A DNA stretch of 64,000 nucleotides from Pseudarthrobacter psychrotolerans (GTDB lineage Bacteria > Actinomycetota > Actinomycetes > Actinomycetales > Micrococcaceae): the NCBI RefSeq assembly GCF_009911795.1, contig NZ_CP047898.1, positions 2,356,001 to 2,420,000 on the forward strand, written 5' to 3'. The notes beneath the pieces are model-generated. The model was not told the DNA's origin. It saw nothing but the letters and a program-made list of their open reading frames with translations, and did not search any database. Both the position numbers and the translations under genes were made by a program. Within the stretch, counting starts at the first letter, position 1. Each line of letters opens with the position of its first letter. Below are positions 8,779-17,424 of the stretch, in pieces.

Positions 8779-9566
8779 GCGCGACAGCCCTGGCCCCCAG
8801 CCCGCTGGCGGATGCGGCCGTGGAGCACGTCATCGCGTTGATGCGCACCACCCGGATGCCGCACGCCCGCGCCGTTGTCGCCGAGGTGTTGGCGACCGCG
8901 AAGGCCCAGCGCTGGGACCCCACAGAAGTCATTCGCGTCTTGCTCGAGGCCGAAGCAACGGGCCGGAACCGGTCGATGCTCGCCACCCGGCGCAAACGCG
9001 CGGGGTTCCCCACCGGGAAAACGTTCGATGTCTGGGACGAGTCCCTCTCCACCCTGCCGGCTGCGACGACCTCGTTCCTGCGGACCCTGGAGTGGGTGCG
9101 GCGGAGGGAGAACCTGATCGCGTGCGGGCCCTCCGGGACCGGGAAAACCCTGCTGCTGGAATCCCTGGGCCAGCAGGCCATCGACGAAGGCATGTCCGTG
9201 TCGTGGCTGAGTCTGGAGGACCTCGGCGCCCTCGTGCGCCGGCACCGCATCGATGACAGCGTCAACAAGGCCATCACCCGCGTTACCGGCGTGGATTTGA
9301 TTTGCATTGATGACGTAGGACTTTTGCCGGTTTCCGGCGATGCCGCCGAGGGTTTCTACCGCGTCGTGGAGGCCTCCTACGAGAAACGCTCCCTGGCGAT
9401 CAGCTCGAATATCCACCCCTCCGGCTTTGATGAGTTGATGCCCAAAACCATCGCCACCGCGACCGTGGACCGGCTCATGCACCACGCACACCTATGCCAA
9501 ACCAGCGGCGAGTCCGTCCGGCTCATGCAAGCCCAAAACGGGAAAGGAACCCGCCCGATGAACTAA
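8775..9566 (+). CDS. istB: IS21-family helper ATPase IstB
   Basis: The 263-residue AAA+ protein assists IstA in target choice and strand transfer. Walker A is GPSGTGKT near residue 120, Walker B is VDLICIDDVGLL near residue 178, and the sensor segment LAISSNIHPSGFDELMP follows. The ATG lies inside the stop region of istA (ATGA overlap). The gene is full length and shows no damage. Confidence 0.95.
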   Translation: MSATALAPSPLADAAVEHVIALMRTTRMPHARAVVAEVLATAKAQRWDPTEVIRVLLEAEATGRNRSMLATRRKRAGFPTGKTFDVWDESLSTLPAATTSFLRTLEWVRRRENLIACGPSGTGKTLLLESLGQQAIDEGMSVSWLSLEDLGALVRRHRIDDSVNKAITRVTGVDLICIDDVGLLPVSGDAAEGFYRVVEASYEKRSLAISSNIHPSGFDELMPKTIATATVDRLMHHAHLCQTSGESVRLMQAQNGKGTRPMN

Positions 9567-10070
9567 CCCGCAACGCGGTCAGGCGCCCCAACCCCGGCAT
9601 GCCCCCGGCGCCTGACCAGTGTTCAAAACTACTTGCCGCCACCGGTCAGTCCATTGCAGCCACCGGTCAACGCAAACTGCAGCCACCGGTCAGTTCAAAG
9701 TTGCAGTTGACACCTCTGCGAAGCCAAGATCAATTTCCTCCACATCCTGAGCGTGCCGCACCATGATGACTAAAGCTCCCGACGTTGAACAGAACGGCCT
9801 CCCTGGCTCGATTTCGGGAAAGTCTTCCGTCTGGCCGGGGCCTGTTATTACAGCGATTCCCCAGTGCCACGGTCGTCAAATAGCGGTGACGAGCATCGGC
9901 TGCTCCATGGAGGAAGTCTCTCACGCACCCTACTCCCGGCCCATGAATACCCGCGCATGCCAGTTGGAAAGTGACGGGGAGAGCGCGAGGGGTGTGTTGT
10001 GGACATCAAGCCAGGGCCTTTTCCCATACAGGCCAAGGCTCAAACTTAATCGCTTGGCATGGCGAGTAGG

Positions 10071-10107
10071 TTGACGTACATCATGTACATGGCTCATTGT
10101 TGTATGT
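10071..10107 (+). promoter_or_regulatory. Promoter and operator of the toxin-antitoxin-like pair (leaderless)
   Basis: TTGACG (10071-10076) and CATTGT (10095-10100) are spaced by 18 bases and would start transcription at about 10107, next to the ATG at 10108, giving a leaderless mRNA. The perfect palindrome GTACAT-C-ATGTAC (10076-10088) sits between the two boxes, where a bound antitoxin would block RNA polymerase. Confidence 0.55.
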
Positions 10108-10536
10108 ATGAGTACTCCAACCCATGAGCGTAGGACTTTCGGCTTCGCCGGTGCCCGCAAGTCCTTCAAAGCGATTCTTGACACAAGCGACCGCGGCGGC
10201 CTGTCGATCATCGAGCGTGGAGAAAGCTCTGCTTCCGTGGTGAACACCGGCCTGTTCAGGGAATTCCTAGTAAAGACCGTTCCGGCAAAAGTGCAGGTCG
10301 TGAACGAGGACGGGGCTTGGGCCATGTTCCTGCCCGGCCTGCCCTTGGCAGCCGAGGGCACAACGTTGGAAGAAGCGACCCTTGATCTAATCGACGCTCT
10401 TCGCGAATACGCCGAAGACTGGGAGGACCACCTACGCACGGCACCAAACCACCGGGGCAACTGGGCCCTTGTGCAACTTATTGGCTCATGCACTGACGAG
10501 GAACTGGACGCATGGCTGACCGGTAGCAAGAAGTGA
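10108..10536 (+). CDS. Probable Phd-like antitoxin with HicB-like tail
   Basis: The 142-residue protein begins with a segment (FAGARKSFKAILDTSDRGGL, IIERGESSASVVNTGLFREF) that has the layout of Phd/YefM antitoxins: a short DNA-binding fold that includes an arginine-glutamate turn. Its second half (GAWAMFLPGLPLAAEGTTLE, then a helix EATLDLIDALREYAEDWED) resembles HicB-type domains. There is no obvious ribosome site, which fits a leaderless mRNA. The next gene overlaps it by four bases (GTGA), as expected for a toxin-antitoxin operon. The assignment rests on layout and weak motif memory, not on a search. Confidence 0.6.
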   Translation: MSTPTHERRTFGFAGARKSFKAILDTSDRGGLSIIERGESSASVVNTGLFREFLVKTVPAKVQVVNEDGAWAMFLPGLPLAAEGTTLEEATLDLIDALREYAEDWEDHLRTAPNHRGNWALVQLIGSCTDEELDAWLTGSKK

Positions 10537-10988
10537 GCCAAAAGTATCCGCCAGGCACCCGCGATGACCACGAAGCTTTCTGTAGGACTGAGGAATGGCA
10601 GCCCGTGCTCAACGCCAAGGGCCAGAAGGTCCGTCATCACGCCACCTATGAGCTTGCCTTGCATGATGGGCGAATTCTTCGGACACGCATTTCGCGTCCA
10701 GTGGACCGCACCGCTTACGGCCCTTCCCTCTGGGGAGAAATTTTGAAGAATCAGCTCGAAGTCACCCCGGACGAATTCTGGGAATGCGTGAAGGAGGGCG
10801 CCCTCCCGGACCGAGGCGCGCCCGAAGCGCCGACTACTGCGTTGCCGCTGGAGCTCGTTATTCTCTTGACCAAGACAGCCAGAATCCCCGAGGTCACCGT
10901 TGCCGCCATGAGCAAAGAAGAGGCCGTGCAGGCCATGAACGACTACTGGACCTCCACCGTCACGCCCCCGAAACAGCCTCAGTCCTGA
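10533..10988 (+). CDS. Probable toxin partner (cytotoxic translational repressor type)
   Basis: The 151-residue protein starts at a GTG overlapping the antitoxin stop. Residues near the N-terminus (MSQKYPPGTRDDHEAFCRTE) and the segment HATYELALHDGRILRTRISR match what I recall of actinobacterial proteins annotated as cytotoxic translational repressors paired with Phd-like proteins. It has no signal peptide or membrane segment. The catalytic mechanism, if any, is not visible. It could also be an unrelated accessory protein. Confidence 0.55.
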   Translation: MSQKYPPGTRDDHEAFCRTEEWQPVLNAKGQKVRHHATYELALHDGRILRTRISRPVDRTAYGPSLWGEILKNQLEVTPDEFWECVKEGALPDRGAPEAPTTALPLELVILLTKTARIPEVTVAAMSKEEAVQAMNDYWTSTVTPPKQPQS

Positions 10989-11185
10989 GGTATTCGACGG
11001 TCCGAGACTACTTGGGTGCGCCGGGCGTAGATCTACCTGACCAGTAGCCCGGTCGCCATATCCATATGCCGGGTGCACCGGTGAGCTGGCCGTTGCCGGG
11101 CTCCCCACGCGTTTCCCCGATCTCTCACAAGCCCTCTTGTCTCGCGGATTCGATGAGACATGCCGACCTGACTGAGAGCGGGCGG

Positions 11186-11444
11186 TCAGGGCAGGGCGAT
11201 AGCCTGCCAGGTGCTGGAAGGGCCGGATTCCCGGCGGAGCGGCCTCTTGCCCGCCTGCTGCAGATACCGTTCGAATGAGATGCCGGAGGTGAGGATGGGA
11301 ATGGAGGAGAGAATGATCCGTTCCTCGGCGTCGATCAGAGTGAAGTTCTGACTGCCGAGCGGCAGCTTGTCGACGGGCCTGAGATGGGGGCTGGATCGAC
11401 ATCGGCGGCCATGGCGCCAATGAAGTCTCCGTGCATGGTCAGTG
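11186..11444 (-). pseudogene. Truncated gene remnant at a rearrangement breakpoint
   Basis: The minus strand reads LTMHGDFIGAMAADVDPAP, then after one missing base in a C run (11386-11390) HLRPVDKLPLGSQNFTLIDA and EERIILSSIPILTSGISFE, ending at a TGA at 11186. These fit one protein C-terminus of about 85 residues. Its upstream part is cut off exactly where the 1,175-bp repeat begins (11445). I do not recognise the family. No start or ribosome site remains, so it is a dead fragment. Confidence 0.5.
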
Positions 11445-11687
11445 GCCTATTCGCGCACAGAGGACGATTTCGCTGACCTGGAGCGGGTCGCCAAGGCCGC
11501 GGCCGCAGCCGGCAAGGCCTGGGTCCTGCCTGCATGGAGCATTGAAGAAAAGGAATTCGCCCTCCGCAACGGCGCAGACCAGCTCGCGCTGACAATGCAG
11601 CACGGTGCCCTCCTGGCCGGTTTCTCAGCTCCCTACGAGCAGGCGAGAACTTTGGCTGAATCGGTCCTCTCCCAGGCCTCTGCCTAG
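11445..11687 (+). pseudogene. C-terminal fragment of HpcH/HpaI-type aldolase
   Basis: The 243-bp fragment encodes AYSRTEDDFADLERVAKAAA and onward to the natural C-terminus, identical to residues 178-257 of the full-length aldolase at 21124-21897. It lacks the start and the metal-binding residues, so it cannot be active. It exists only because the repeat begins inside the aldolase gene. Confidence 0.9.
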
Positions 11688-11750
11688 GCACGGAACCGGC
11701 CTGGTCCTGCTTTCACTCAGTTCGTACCTATCTCATCAAAAGGATTTCTC

Positions 11751-12551
11751 ATGGTCAGCGTTGGAATAGCCCAGTTCGCTCCCGGCCTGGATAAGCAGCA
11801 GAACGAAAAAACCATTGCAGAACTCGTCCGGCAAGGTGCACAACTGGGCGCCCGGCTGGTCGTACTCCCCGAGTACGCAATGTTCACCGCACCGTCGATG
11901 GACGGAAGCTTCCTGGAGACGGCGGAACCCCTGTCAGGGCTCTTCGTCACCGGACTGTCTGCTCTTGCCCGCGAATTGTCCATCTTCATTGTCGCGGGAA
12001 TCAATGAGGAACTTGAAGGCGGAGAGCAGATCTCCAATACCCTCGTCGCGGTCGGACCACAGGGTGATGTGGTCGGGGTCTACCGGAAACTGCATCTTTA
12101 CGATGCCTTCGGGTACAAGGAATCCGAACTGGTGCGCCCCGGCAAGGTGGAAGCACCGGAGACCTTCGAAGTCGACGGCCTCACCTTCGGAATGCAGACC
12201 TGTTATGACCTTCGGTTCCCCGAGGTAACCCGCCGGATCGTCGATGCCGGCGCCCAGGTCCTCCTCCTTCCGGCTGAATGGGTCCCGGGCCCACTGAAAG
12301 AAGATCATTGGACCACGCTGCTGCGGGCCAGGGCGATAGAAAACACCATCTACGTCGCGGCTGCAGACCAGTGTGCTCCCACGGGAGCAGGCAACAGCAT
12401 GATCGTTGACCCCATGGGCGTGGTGCTCGCATCCTTGGGCGAACAGGCAGCAGTCGCGGTGGCCGAACTCTCCGAAGAACGTCTGCGGGCAGTGCGGCTG
12501 AAAAACCCGGCGCTGGAACTGCGCCGGTTCACAGTCGCAGCCAACGACTAA
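11751..12551 (+). CDS. Nitrilase-superfamily carbon-nitrogen hydrolase, copy 1
   Basis: The 266-residue enzyme should hydrolyse an amide or similar C-N bond. The Glu-Lys-Cys triad is visible: Glu in LVVLPEYAMF (about residue 43), Lys in GVYRKLHLYDAFG (about 112) and Cys in GMQTCYDLRFPEV (about 147). The layout resembles omega-amidase or ureidopropionase-like branches. It is identical to copy 2 at 21961-22761. Its own upstream region lacks the aldolase promoter, so whether this copy is transcribed depends on read-through or on sequences left of 11445. Confidence 0.9.
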   Translation: MVSVGIAQFAPGLDKQQNEKTIAELVRQGAQLGARLVVLPEYAMFTAPSMDGSFLETAEPLSGLFVTGLSALARELSIFIVAGINEELEGGEQISNTLVAVGPQGDVVGVYRKLHLYDAFGYKESELVRPGKVEAPETFEVDGLTFGMQTCYDLRFPEVTRRIVDAGAQVLLLPAEWVPGPLKEDHWTTLLRARAIENTIYVAAADQCAPTGAGNSMIVDPMGVVLASLGEQAAVAVAELSEERLRAVRLKNPALELRRFTVAAND

Positions 12552-12619
12552 GACCCCCACCCTCGCCCCTCATCGACATCACAAAACCAGCGCGACCCCG
12601 ACCCGAACCGGACGCCGTC

Positions 12620-12836
12620 GCTGGTCGTTTATCGGCAGCAAGAGTGCGCGACTTACATTGGAGCGGAAAACGTGGGGCCTCGGCTTTCCGGCCAAGGCAA
12701 AGCCGATTCTGTGGCGACGTGACCTTTGGGAGCCGAAGCACACAGAAGGCGGTCATTGGCCAAAAGGTTTCTTAAAGGCTGCTGGCAGTGAAGCCAAGTA
12801 TTTGGCCGCGAAGGGCAAGCCAGGAATCCAGGCGGG
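12620..12836. other. Intergenic sequence with a hairpin
   Basis: No gene is supported here. TCGGCTTT (12680-12687) and AAAGCCGA (12699-12706) make a perfect 8-bp stem with an 11-base loop. It lies between the converging ends of the nitrilase gene and the GntR gene and may stop transcription, though it has no T-run. Confidence 0.4.
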
Positions 12837-13598
12837 TCAGGGCTTGGGCGCCGCTATCTGCAGTGAAATATCTGTCTGGGAAGATCCGAGGAATCCATGT
12901 AGCAAGGAGGCTGTTCCTTGGAGATGGTCCTGGGCCGATCTGAATGCTTCCTCATGGTCGCCCCGGAGTATGGCGTCCATGATTTCCTGGTGCTGCCGGT
13001 TGGAATGTTCCAGGTTGGGCTCAAGAAGGGGTATCCGGTCCAAAAGGTCACTGACCCTTGAGCGGACATCCGCCACGGCAAGGGCAAGGCTTGGCGATCC
13101 TGTCACTTCTGCGATTGCCACGTGGAACCTTGCGTCTTTTGGCCGGTACAGATCCGCAGGCGCGCTGGCCACTTCGGCCAATGTCTTCAGCAGGTGGCTG
13201 CGCTGGGCCGGGGATAGGGTGGCTTTGGCGGCCAATGATGCGGCCGCCGGTTCGAGTACGCTGCGGAAGGTCAGCACGTCTTCCACCTCGGCCCGGTCCA
13301 GTTCCGGGTATGCCCCCGGGCCGGCTGACGGCCGGCTGCACACGTACGTTCCCCCATAGCGGCCGCGCTGGACTTCTACGTATCCGGCCTTCTGCAGTTC
13401 GGCTAGCGCATCCCGCAGTGTGGCGCGCGAGACCCCCAGCATCTCGGCAAGTTCCCGTTCAGCCGGCAGCTTGGCCCCTACCCCGAACAGGCCCAGTTTG
13501 ATGTTCTGGAGCAGGCGTTCGATGGTTTCCTCGAAAGCGTTTCCGTGCCGGGCCGGGCGGAGAATCGGGCCGCGGGTTTCGAACAGGTCCTCTTCCAT
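12837..13598 (-). CDS. GntR-family regulator with FCD domain, ethanolamine-type cluster
   Basis: The 253-residue protein has an N-terminal winged helix (LPAERELAEMLGVSRATLRDA, with the wing YVEVQRGRYGGTYV) and a C-terminal FCD ligand domain (VLEPAAASLAAKA, DARFHVAIAEVTGSPSLA, with His residues that usually bind metal). It is read away from the permease gene and probably controls that operon through the palindrome at 13756-13773. I chose the ATG at 13598 because further upstream starts would run into the promoter region; the exact start is uncertain. Confidence 0.87.
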   Translation of the reverse strand: MEEDLFETRGPILRPARHGNAFEETIERLLQNIKLGLFGVGAKLPAERELAEMLGVSRATLRDALAELQKAGYVEVQRGRYGGTYVCSRPSAGPGAYPELDRAEVEDVLTFRSVLEPAAASLAAKATLSPAQRSHLLKTLAEVASAPADLYRPKDARFHVAIAEVTGSPSLALAVADVRSRVSDLLDRIPLLEPNLEHSNRQHQEIMDAILRGDHEEAFRSAQDHLQGTASLLHGFLGSSQTDISLQIAAPKP

Positions 13599-13755
13599 GT
13601 CCTCATCATAATCGGCCCGAAAAATGCCTATGGCCTGGGAATCGGACGGGCGGGAAAACCTCGGGGCGCACGAGGATCGTGTACCGGAAATCTCAGCAAT
13701 GCTAAGCAGCACTCTTGACCAGGCGGGTGATCTGACACACACTGTAACGAGCTTA

Positions 13756-13773
13756 TGGTCTGAATTCAGACCA
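13756..13773. promoter_or_regulatory. 18-bp palindrome, likely GntR operator
   Basis: TGGTCTGAATTCAGACCA is a perfect 18-bp palindrome between the divergent GntR regulator and the permease, 27 bp before the permease start. The TGGTC...GACCA outline is typical of FadR-subfamily operators. Binding by the adjacent regulator is inferred. Confidence 0.75.
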
Positions 13774-13799
13774 ATACCCTTGGATGAAAGGGAACTACA

Positions 13800-15236
13800 T
13801 TGACAACCACTGATTCAATCCAGCCTACAGAAGATAAACGGTATCTTCAGCACCGCCAACTAAAGCGTGGGGCCGCAGGCTGGGTCCTGCTTGCCGGACT
13901 TGGAGTGGCTTATGTCATCTCCGGTGACTTCGCAGGCTGGAACCTCGGCCTGGCCCAGGGCGGCTGGGGCGGGCTCCTCATTGCCTTTGTTCTCATGGGC
14001 ATTATGTACACCTGTATGGCATTCGGCCTGGCCGAGCTATCCTCAACGCTGCCTGCCACAGGCGCCGGATACGGTTTCGCCCGTCGGGCGCTGGGCCCTC
14101 TTGGCGGCTTCGCCACCGGAATGGCCGTGCTGATTGAATACGCCGTCGCGCCAGCGGCGATCGCCATCTTTATCGGCGGCTACGTTGAAGCGCTGGGCCT
14201 GTTCGGCCTGACGAACTCCTGGCCGGTTTACCTGGTGACCTATGCAATTTTTGTTGGCATCCATCTTCGCGGCGTGGGCGAGGCTCTGAAAATGATCTTC
14301 AGCATCACTGCGGTTGCCGTCATCGCCTTGGCCGCCGTAGTAGTTGGCCTGATTCCGCGGTTCAACGTCCAAAACTTGTTTGACATCGTCCCCGATGGCT
14401 CCCCCGCGTCGAGTGCTTTTCTGCCGATGGGAATCGGCGGCGCCGTCGGTGCACTGGTCTATGGCATCTGGTTTTTCCTTGCAGTCGAAGGCGTGCCCCT
14501 GGCCGCCGAGGAGACGGCCAATCCGAAGAAGGACATGCCTCGGGGCATCATCGTTGCTGTTGTGATCCTGGTCGTCTTCGGATCCCTGATGCTCGTGCTC
14601 GTTCCGGGTGCCGCAGGGTCAGCGGCAATGAGCGAATCCAATAACCCCCTCCCGGAAGCCCTCCGGCTGGCGTACGGCGGGAATACATTCCTGGCCGACT
14701 TCGTCAACTACGCTGGCCTCGCCGGGCTAATAGCAAGCTTCTTCTCCATCATCTATGCCTATTCCCGCCAGCTCTTCGCGCTGTCCCGGGCGGGGTATCT
14801 TCCCAAATGGCTGTCGCTGACCGGCAAACGGCGGACCCCCTACTGGGCGTTGATCGTCCCCGGAACAATCGGTTTCATACTGGCAGCAACAACCGGCAAC
14901 GGCGCACTCCTGATAAACATCGCCGTCTTTGGCGCCACCGTCTCCTATGTCCTCCTGAACCTCTCGCACATCGTGCTGAGGCGAAAAGAACCCGACCTCC
15001 CCCGCGGGTACCGGACCCCCGGAGGCGTTGTCACCACCTCAATTGCGCTGGTTCTTGCTGCGGTCGCCGTCGTCGCAACGTTTGTGGTCGATGTCTTCGC
15101 GGCATCCATAACAGCAGCAATTTTCGGCGCCGCGCTCCTCTACTACTGGTTCTACAGCCGGCACCGCATCGTCGCGGGCGCTCCCGAAGAGGAATTCGCG
15201 CAGTTGGCCGCAGCCGAGGCCGAACTAAAGAGCTGA
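13800..15236 (+). CDS. APC-family permease, ethanolamine-permease type
   Basis: The 478-residue inner-membrane protein has about twelve hydrophobic segments. The N-terminal signature LKRGAAGWVLLAGLGVAYVI then SGDFAGWNLGLAQGGWGG is close to what I recall for ethanolamine permeases of the APC family. It should import an amine together with a proton or ion. The TTG start at 13800 follows GAAAGGGA by six bases. It opens the operon whose downstream genes fit ethanolamine gamma-glutamylation, which supports the substrate guess; another small amine is possible. Confidence 0.82.
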   Translation: MTTTDSIQPTEDKRYLQHRQLKRGAAGWVLLAGLGVAYVISGDFAGWNLGLAQGGWGGLLIAFVLMGIMYTCMAFGLAELSSTLPATGAGYGFARRALGPLGGFATGMAVLIEYAVAPAAIAIFIGGYVEALGLFGLTNSWPVYLVTYAIFVGIHLRGVGEALKMIFSITAVAVIALAAVVVGLIPRFNVQNLFDIVPDGSPASSAFLPMGIGGAVGALVYGIWFFLAVEGVPLAAEETANPKKDMPRGIIVAVVILVVFGSLMLVLVPGAAGSAAMSESNNPLPEALRLAYGGNTFLADFVNYAGLAGLIASFFSIIYAYSRQLFALSRAGYLPKWLSLTGKRRTPYWALIVPGTIGFILAATTGNGALLINIAVFGATVSYVLLNLSHIVLRRKEPDLPRGYRTPGGVVTTSIALVLAAVAVVATFVVDVFAASITAAIFGAALLYYWFYSRHRIVAGAPEEEFAQLAAAEAELKS

Positions 15237-15300
15237 AACGCGGCCCGTCTCGGTCTAAAACACTTTCACTCATAAATACGATCAAAGTTACGGAAATCAA

Positions 15301-16683
15301 ATGACGAATCAAACAACCGGAACATCCCCCCAAGGCCAACTGAGCGTTGATGAACTGCGGGACCTGGTCGCCTCCGGTGAAATCGACACCGTTGTTGTTG
15401 CCATCACCGATTCGATGGGACGCCTGCAAGGCAAGCGATGCGGAGCCAGGTCTTTCCTCGAAGACGTGCTCGGGCACGGGGCCGAAGGCTGCAACTACCT
15501 CCTTAGCGTGGATGTGGAGATGAACACCATCGAGGGGTACACCATGTCCTCGTGGGCGAACGGCTACGGAGATATGGTGATGCGGCCGGACGTCTCCACC
15601 CTGCGTCGAGTGCCGTGGCTGGAAGGCACTGCGATGATCCAATGCGACATCCTCTGGCTCGACGGCCGCCCCGTCTCCCAGTCCCCACGTCAGATTTTGC
15701 GCGCTCAGATCGAACGCCTGGAGGCCCTGGGATACCGCGCCCACATCGGCACCGAGCTCGAATTCATCATGTTTGACGACAGCTACGAAGCAGCGTGGGA
15801 CAAGAAATACGAGGGCCTCACCCCCTCGACCCGCTACAACGTGGACTATTCACTCCTGGCCACGGCCAGGCTGGAACCGGTTATCCGAAGCATCCGTACC
15901 GGTATGGAGAAGGCCGGCCTGGTCGTCGAATCTTCCAAGGGCGAGTGCAACCTGGGCCAGCAGGAAATCACTTTCCGCTATGCAGAAGCGCTTGCTGCCT
16001 GCGACAACCACGTCTTCTACAAAAACGGGGCCAAGGAAATCGCCGCGCAGCAGGGCAAGAGCATTACGTTTATGGCGAAGTACAACGAACGCGAAGGCAG
16101 TTCCTGCCACATCCACTTCAGCTTGACGGACCTGGACGGCAACCCTGTCCTGGCCGGCGATGGCGAGCACGGATTCAGCCCTGTCATGGAGCACTTCATC
16201 GCAGGCCAGCTCACTGGACTGAAGGAGCTGGCCTACTTCGTCGCCCCGAACATCAACTCCTACAAGCGCTTCGTAGAAGGCAGCTTCGCTCCCACAGCTA
16301 TTGCCTGGGGCCTGGACAACCGCAGTTGCGCACTGCGCATCGTCGGACGCGGTCCCAGCCTTCGGGTGGAAAACCGAGTCGGAGGCGGGGACGTCAACCC
16401 CTACCTCGCGGCCGCCGCACTCATCGCCGCCGCCATCCACGGTATTGAGAACGAGCTCCCCCTCGAGCCGATCATGACCGGCAACGCCTACCAGTCCGAC
16501 GCTGACCGCATACCCACCAACTTGCGGGACTCCCGTGCGCTGCTGGCCACCAGCGAAATCGCACGCAAATCCTTCGGCGATGAAGTCGTGGACCACTATG
16601 TCTTCGCGGCCGATGTCGAACTGAAAGCTTTCGATAGTGCCGTAACGGATTGGGAGCGCAAGCGTGTCTTTGAACGCCTCTGA
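15301..16683 (+). CDS. glnA4: GlnA4-type gamma-glutamyl ligase (glutamine synthetase family)
   Basis: The 460-residue enzyme has the glutamine synthetase fold: beta-grasp part (DTVVVAITDSMGRLQGKRCG), the catalytic part with GTELEFIMFDD, SSKGECNLGQQEI and FMAKYNEREGSSCHIHFSL, and the ATP site FAPTAIAWGLDNRSCALRI. It lacks the adenylylation loop of true nitrogen-assimilating enzymes. The sequence resembles GlnA4 of Streptomyces, a gamma-glutamylethanolamide synthetase, and Rv2860c of M. tuberculosis. Here it is followed by the same partners (amidotransferase, aldehyde dehydrogenase, SDR), which supports ligation of glutamate to ethanolamine or another amine. Confidence 0.87.
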   Translation: MTNQTTGTSPQGQLSVDELRDLVASGEIDTVVVAITDSMGRLQGKRCGARSFLEDVLGHGAEGCNYLLSVDVEMNTIEGYTMSSWANGYGDMVMRPDVSTLRRVPWLEGTAMIQCDILWLDGRPVSQSPRQILRAQIERLEALGYRAHIGTELEFIMFDDSYEAAWDKKYEGLTPSTRYNVDYSLLATARLEPVIRSIRTGMEKAGLVVESSKGECNLGQQEITFRYAEALAACDNHVFYKNGAKEIAAQQGKSITFMAKYNEREGSSCHIHFSLTDLDGNPVLAGDGEHGFSPVMEHFIAGQLTGLKELAYFVAPNINSYKRFVEGSFAPTAIAWGLDNRSCALRIVGRGPSLRVENRVGGGDVNPYLAAAALIAAAIHGIENELPLEPIMTGNAYQSDADRIPTNLRDSRALLATSEIARKSFGDEVVDHYVFAADVELKAFDSAVTDWERKRVFERL

Positions 16684-17424
16684 TACCTATCGTCCACGGA
16701 TCGGGCTGACAACCTACTTCCAGGAAGCTTCCTGGGGCGTCTGGACAGCAGATGCAGCAGTGTTACCGGGCACGTACGTTCAAGCCGTCGTCGCCGCCGG
16801 CGGAACTCCTGTCCTGTTGCCGCCCGTGGGTACCGACCCCTCGATCGTGGAGGTGCTCGACGGACTGATCATCTCAGGAGGCAGCGATGTGGGCCCGGAA
16901 CAGTATGGGGCGCAGCCCCATCGACTGACCCGCGCCCAACCAGCCAGGGATGCGCACGACATCGCCTTAACCAGGGCAGCACTGGAGGCCGAAGTCCCCC
17001 TCTTCGCCATCTGCCGGGGGCCCAGATCCTCAATGTCGCCATGGGCGGATCGCTGATCCAGCACATCCCCGATGTAAACCCGGAGGCCGACTACCAGCCG
17101 GCGCCCGGTGTATTCGGCAATGTGGAGTTCACGACAACGGCCGGCAGCATCAGCCGGCTTCTACTTGGCCCGCGTGCCAACGCACCCTGTTACCACCATC
17201 AGGCCATGGACCGCATCGCTGACGGCCTTTGCATCACGGCCTCAGCTGCCGACGGCACGGTAGAAGCCCTGGAAACGACAAACGGCGGATGGGCACTAGG
17301 GGTCCAATTCCACCCGGAACAGAATCCCACCGACCTCCGGCTTTTCAATGGATTCATTGAGGCTGCAACCAACTACCGCAAAGATCGAACGGAGAACTCC
17401 GGCAATGTCCACCAGCACGTTTGA
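16664..17424 (+). pseudogene. Class I glutamine amidotransferase-like hydrolase, frameshifted
   Basis: This peptidase C26 family enzyme (PuuD-like) would cleave gamma-glutamyl products. It starts with GTG at 16664, overlapping the synthetase by 20 bp (SDTYRPRIGLTTYFQEASWG). The frame breaks in the G run 17016-17020, directly after the catalytic Cys of LFAICRG. Adding one G restores AQILNVAMGGSLIQHIPDV and the rest, including the His-Glu pair in GVQFHPEQNPTD, to a normal 253 residues. It is either a real inactivation or a sequencing error in a homopolymer. Confidence 0.85.

Larger units (their letters stand above)
6968..9712 (+). mobile_element. Complete IS21-family insertion sequence, 2,745 bp
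   Basis: The element starts with TGT at 6968 and ends with ACA at 9712. The outer 25 bases of each end match at 22 positions as inverted repeats, and several further copies of a TTGACC(A/G)GTGGC-like word lie inside both ends, as is typical for IS21 transposase binding sites. It is flanked by the direct repeat CCTCTG (6962-6967 and 9713-9718), a 6-bp target duplication. It carries istA and istB overlapping at ATGA. Both genes and both ends look intact, so it may still move. Confidence 0.93.
6727..9908 (-). pseudogene. Unrecognised gene broken by IS21, a frameshift and a stop codon
   Basis: Joining the sequence across the insertion element (6968-9712, one copy of the CCTCTG duplication removed) restores a minus-strand frame from the ATG at 9908 to the TAA at 6727. 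The parts read MEQPMLVTAI, stop (TGA at 9876-9878), RPWHWGIAVITGPGQTEDF, then RHAQDVEEIDLGFAE before the insertion and ATVSISLHQDEVTPDDGNQ after it. Near 6893 one G is missing from a run; adding it joins GGILSTPEGTLSVGDADMN to the same protein. The product would be about 145 residues, beta-rich and without a signal peptide. I cannot name the family. Three separate lesions show it is no longer functional. Confidence 0.65.
11445..12619. repeat. Direct repeat, left copy (about 1,175 bp)
   Basis: From GCCTATTCGCGC at 11445 to GACGCCGTC at 12619 the sequence matches 21655-22829 with no difference I could find. It holds the last 81 codons of the aldolase gene, a whole nitrilase-family gene and 68 bp beyond. 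The sequences outside the repeat are unrelated on the left and on the right. Offset between copies is 10,210 bp. Confidence 0.92.
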
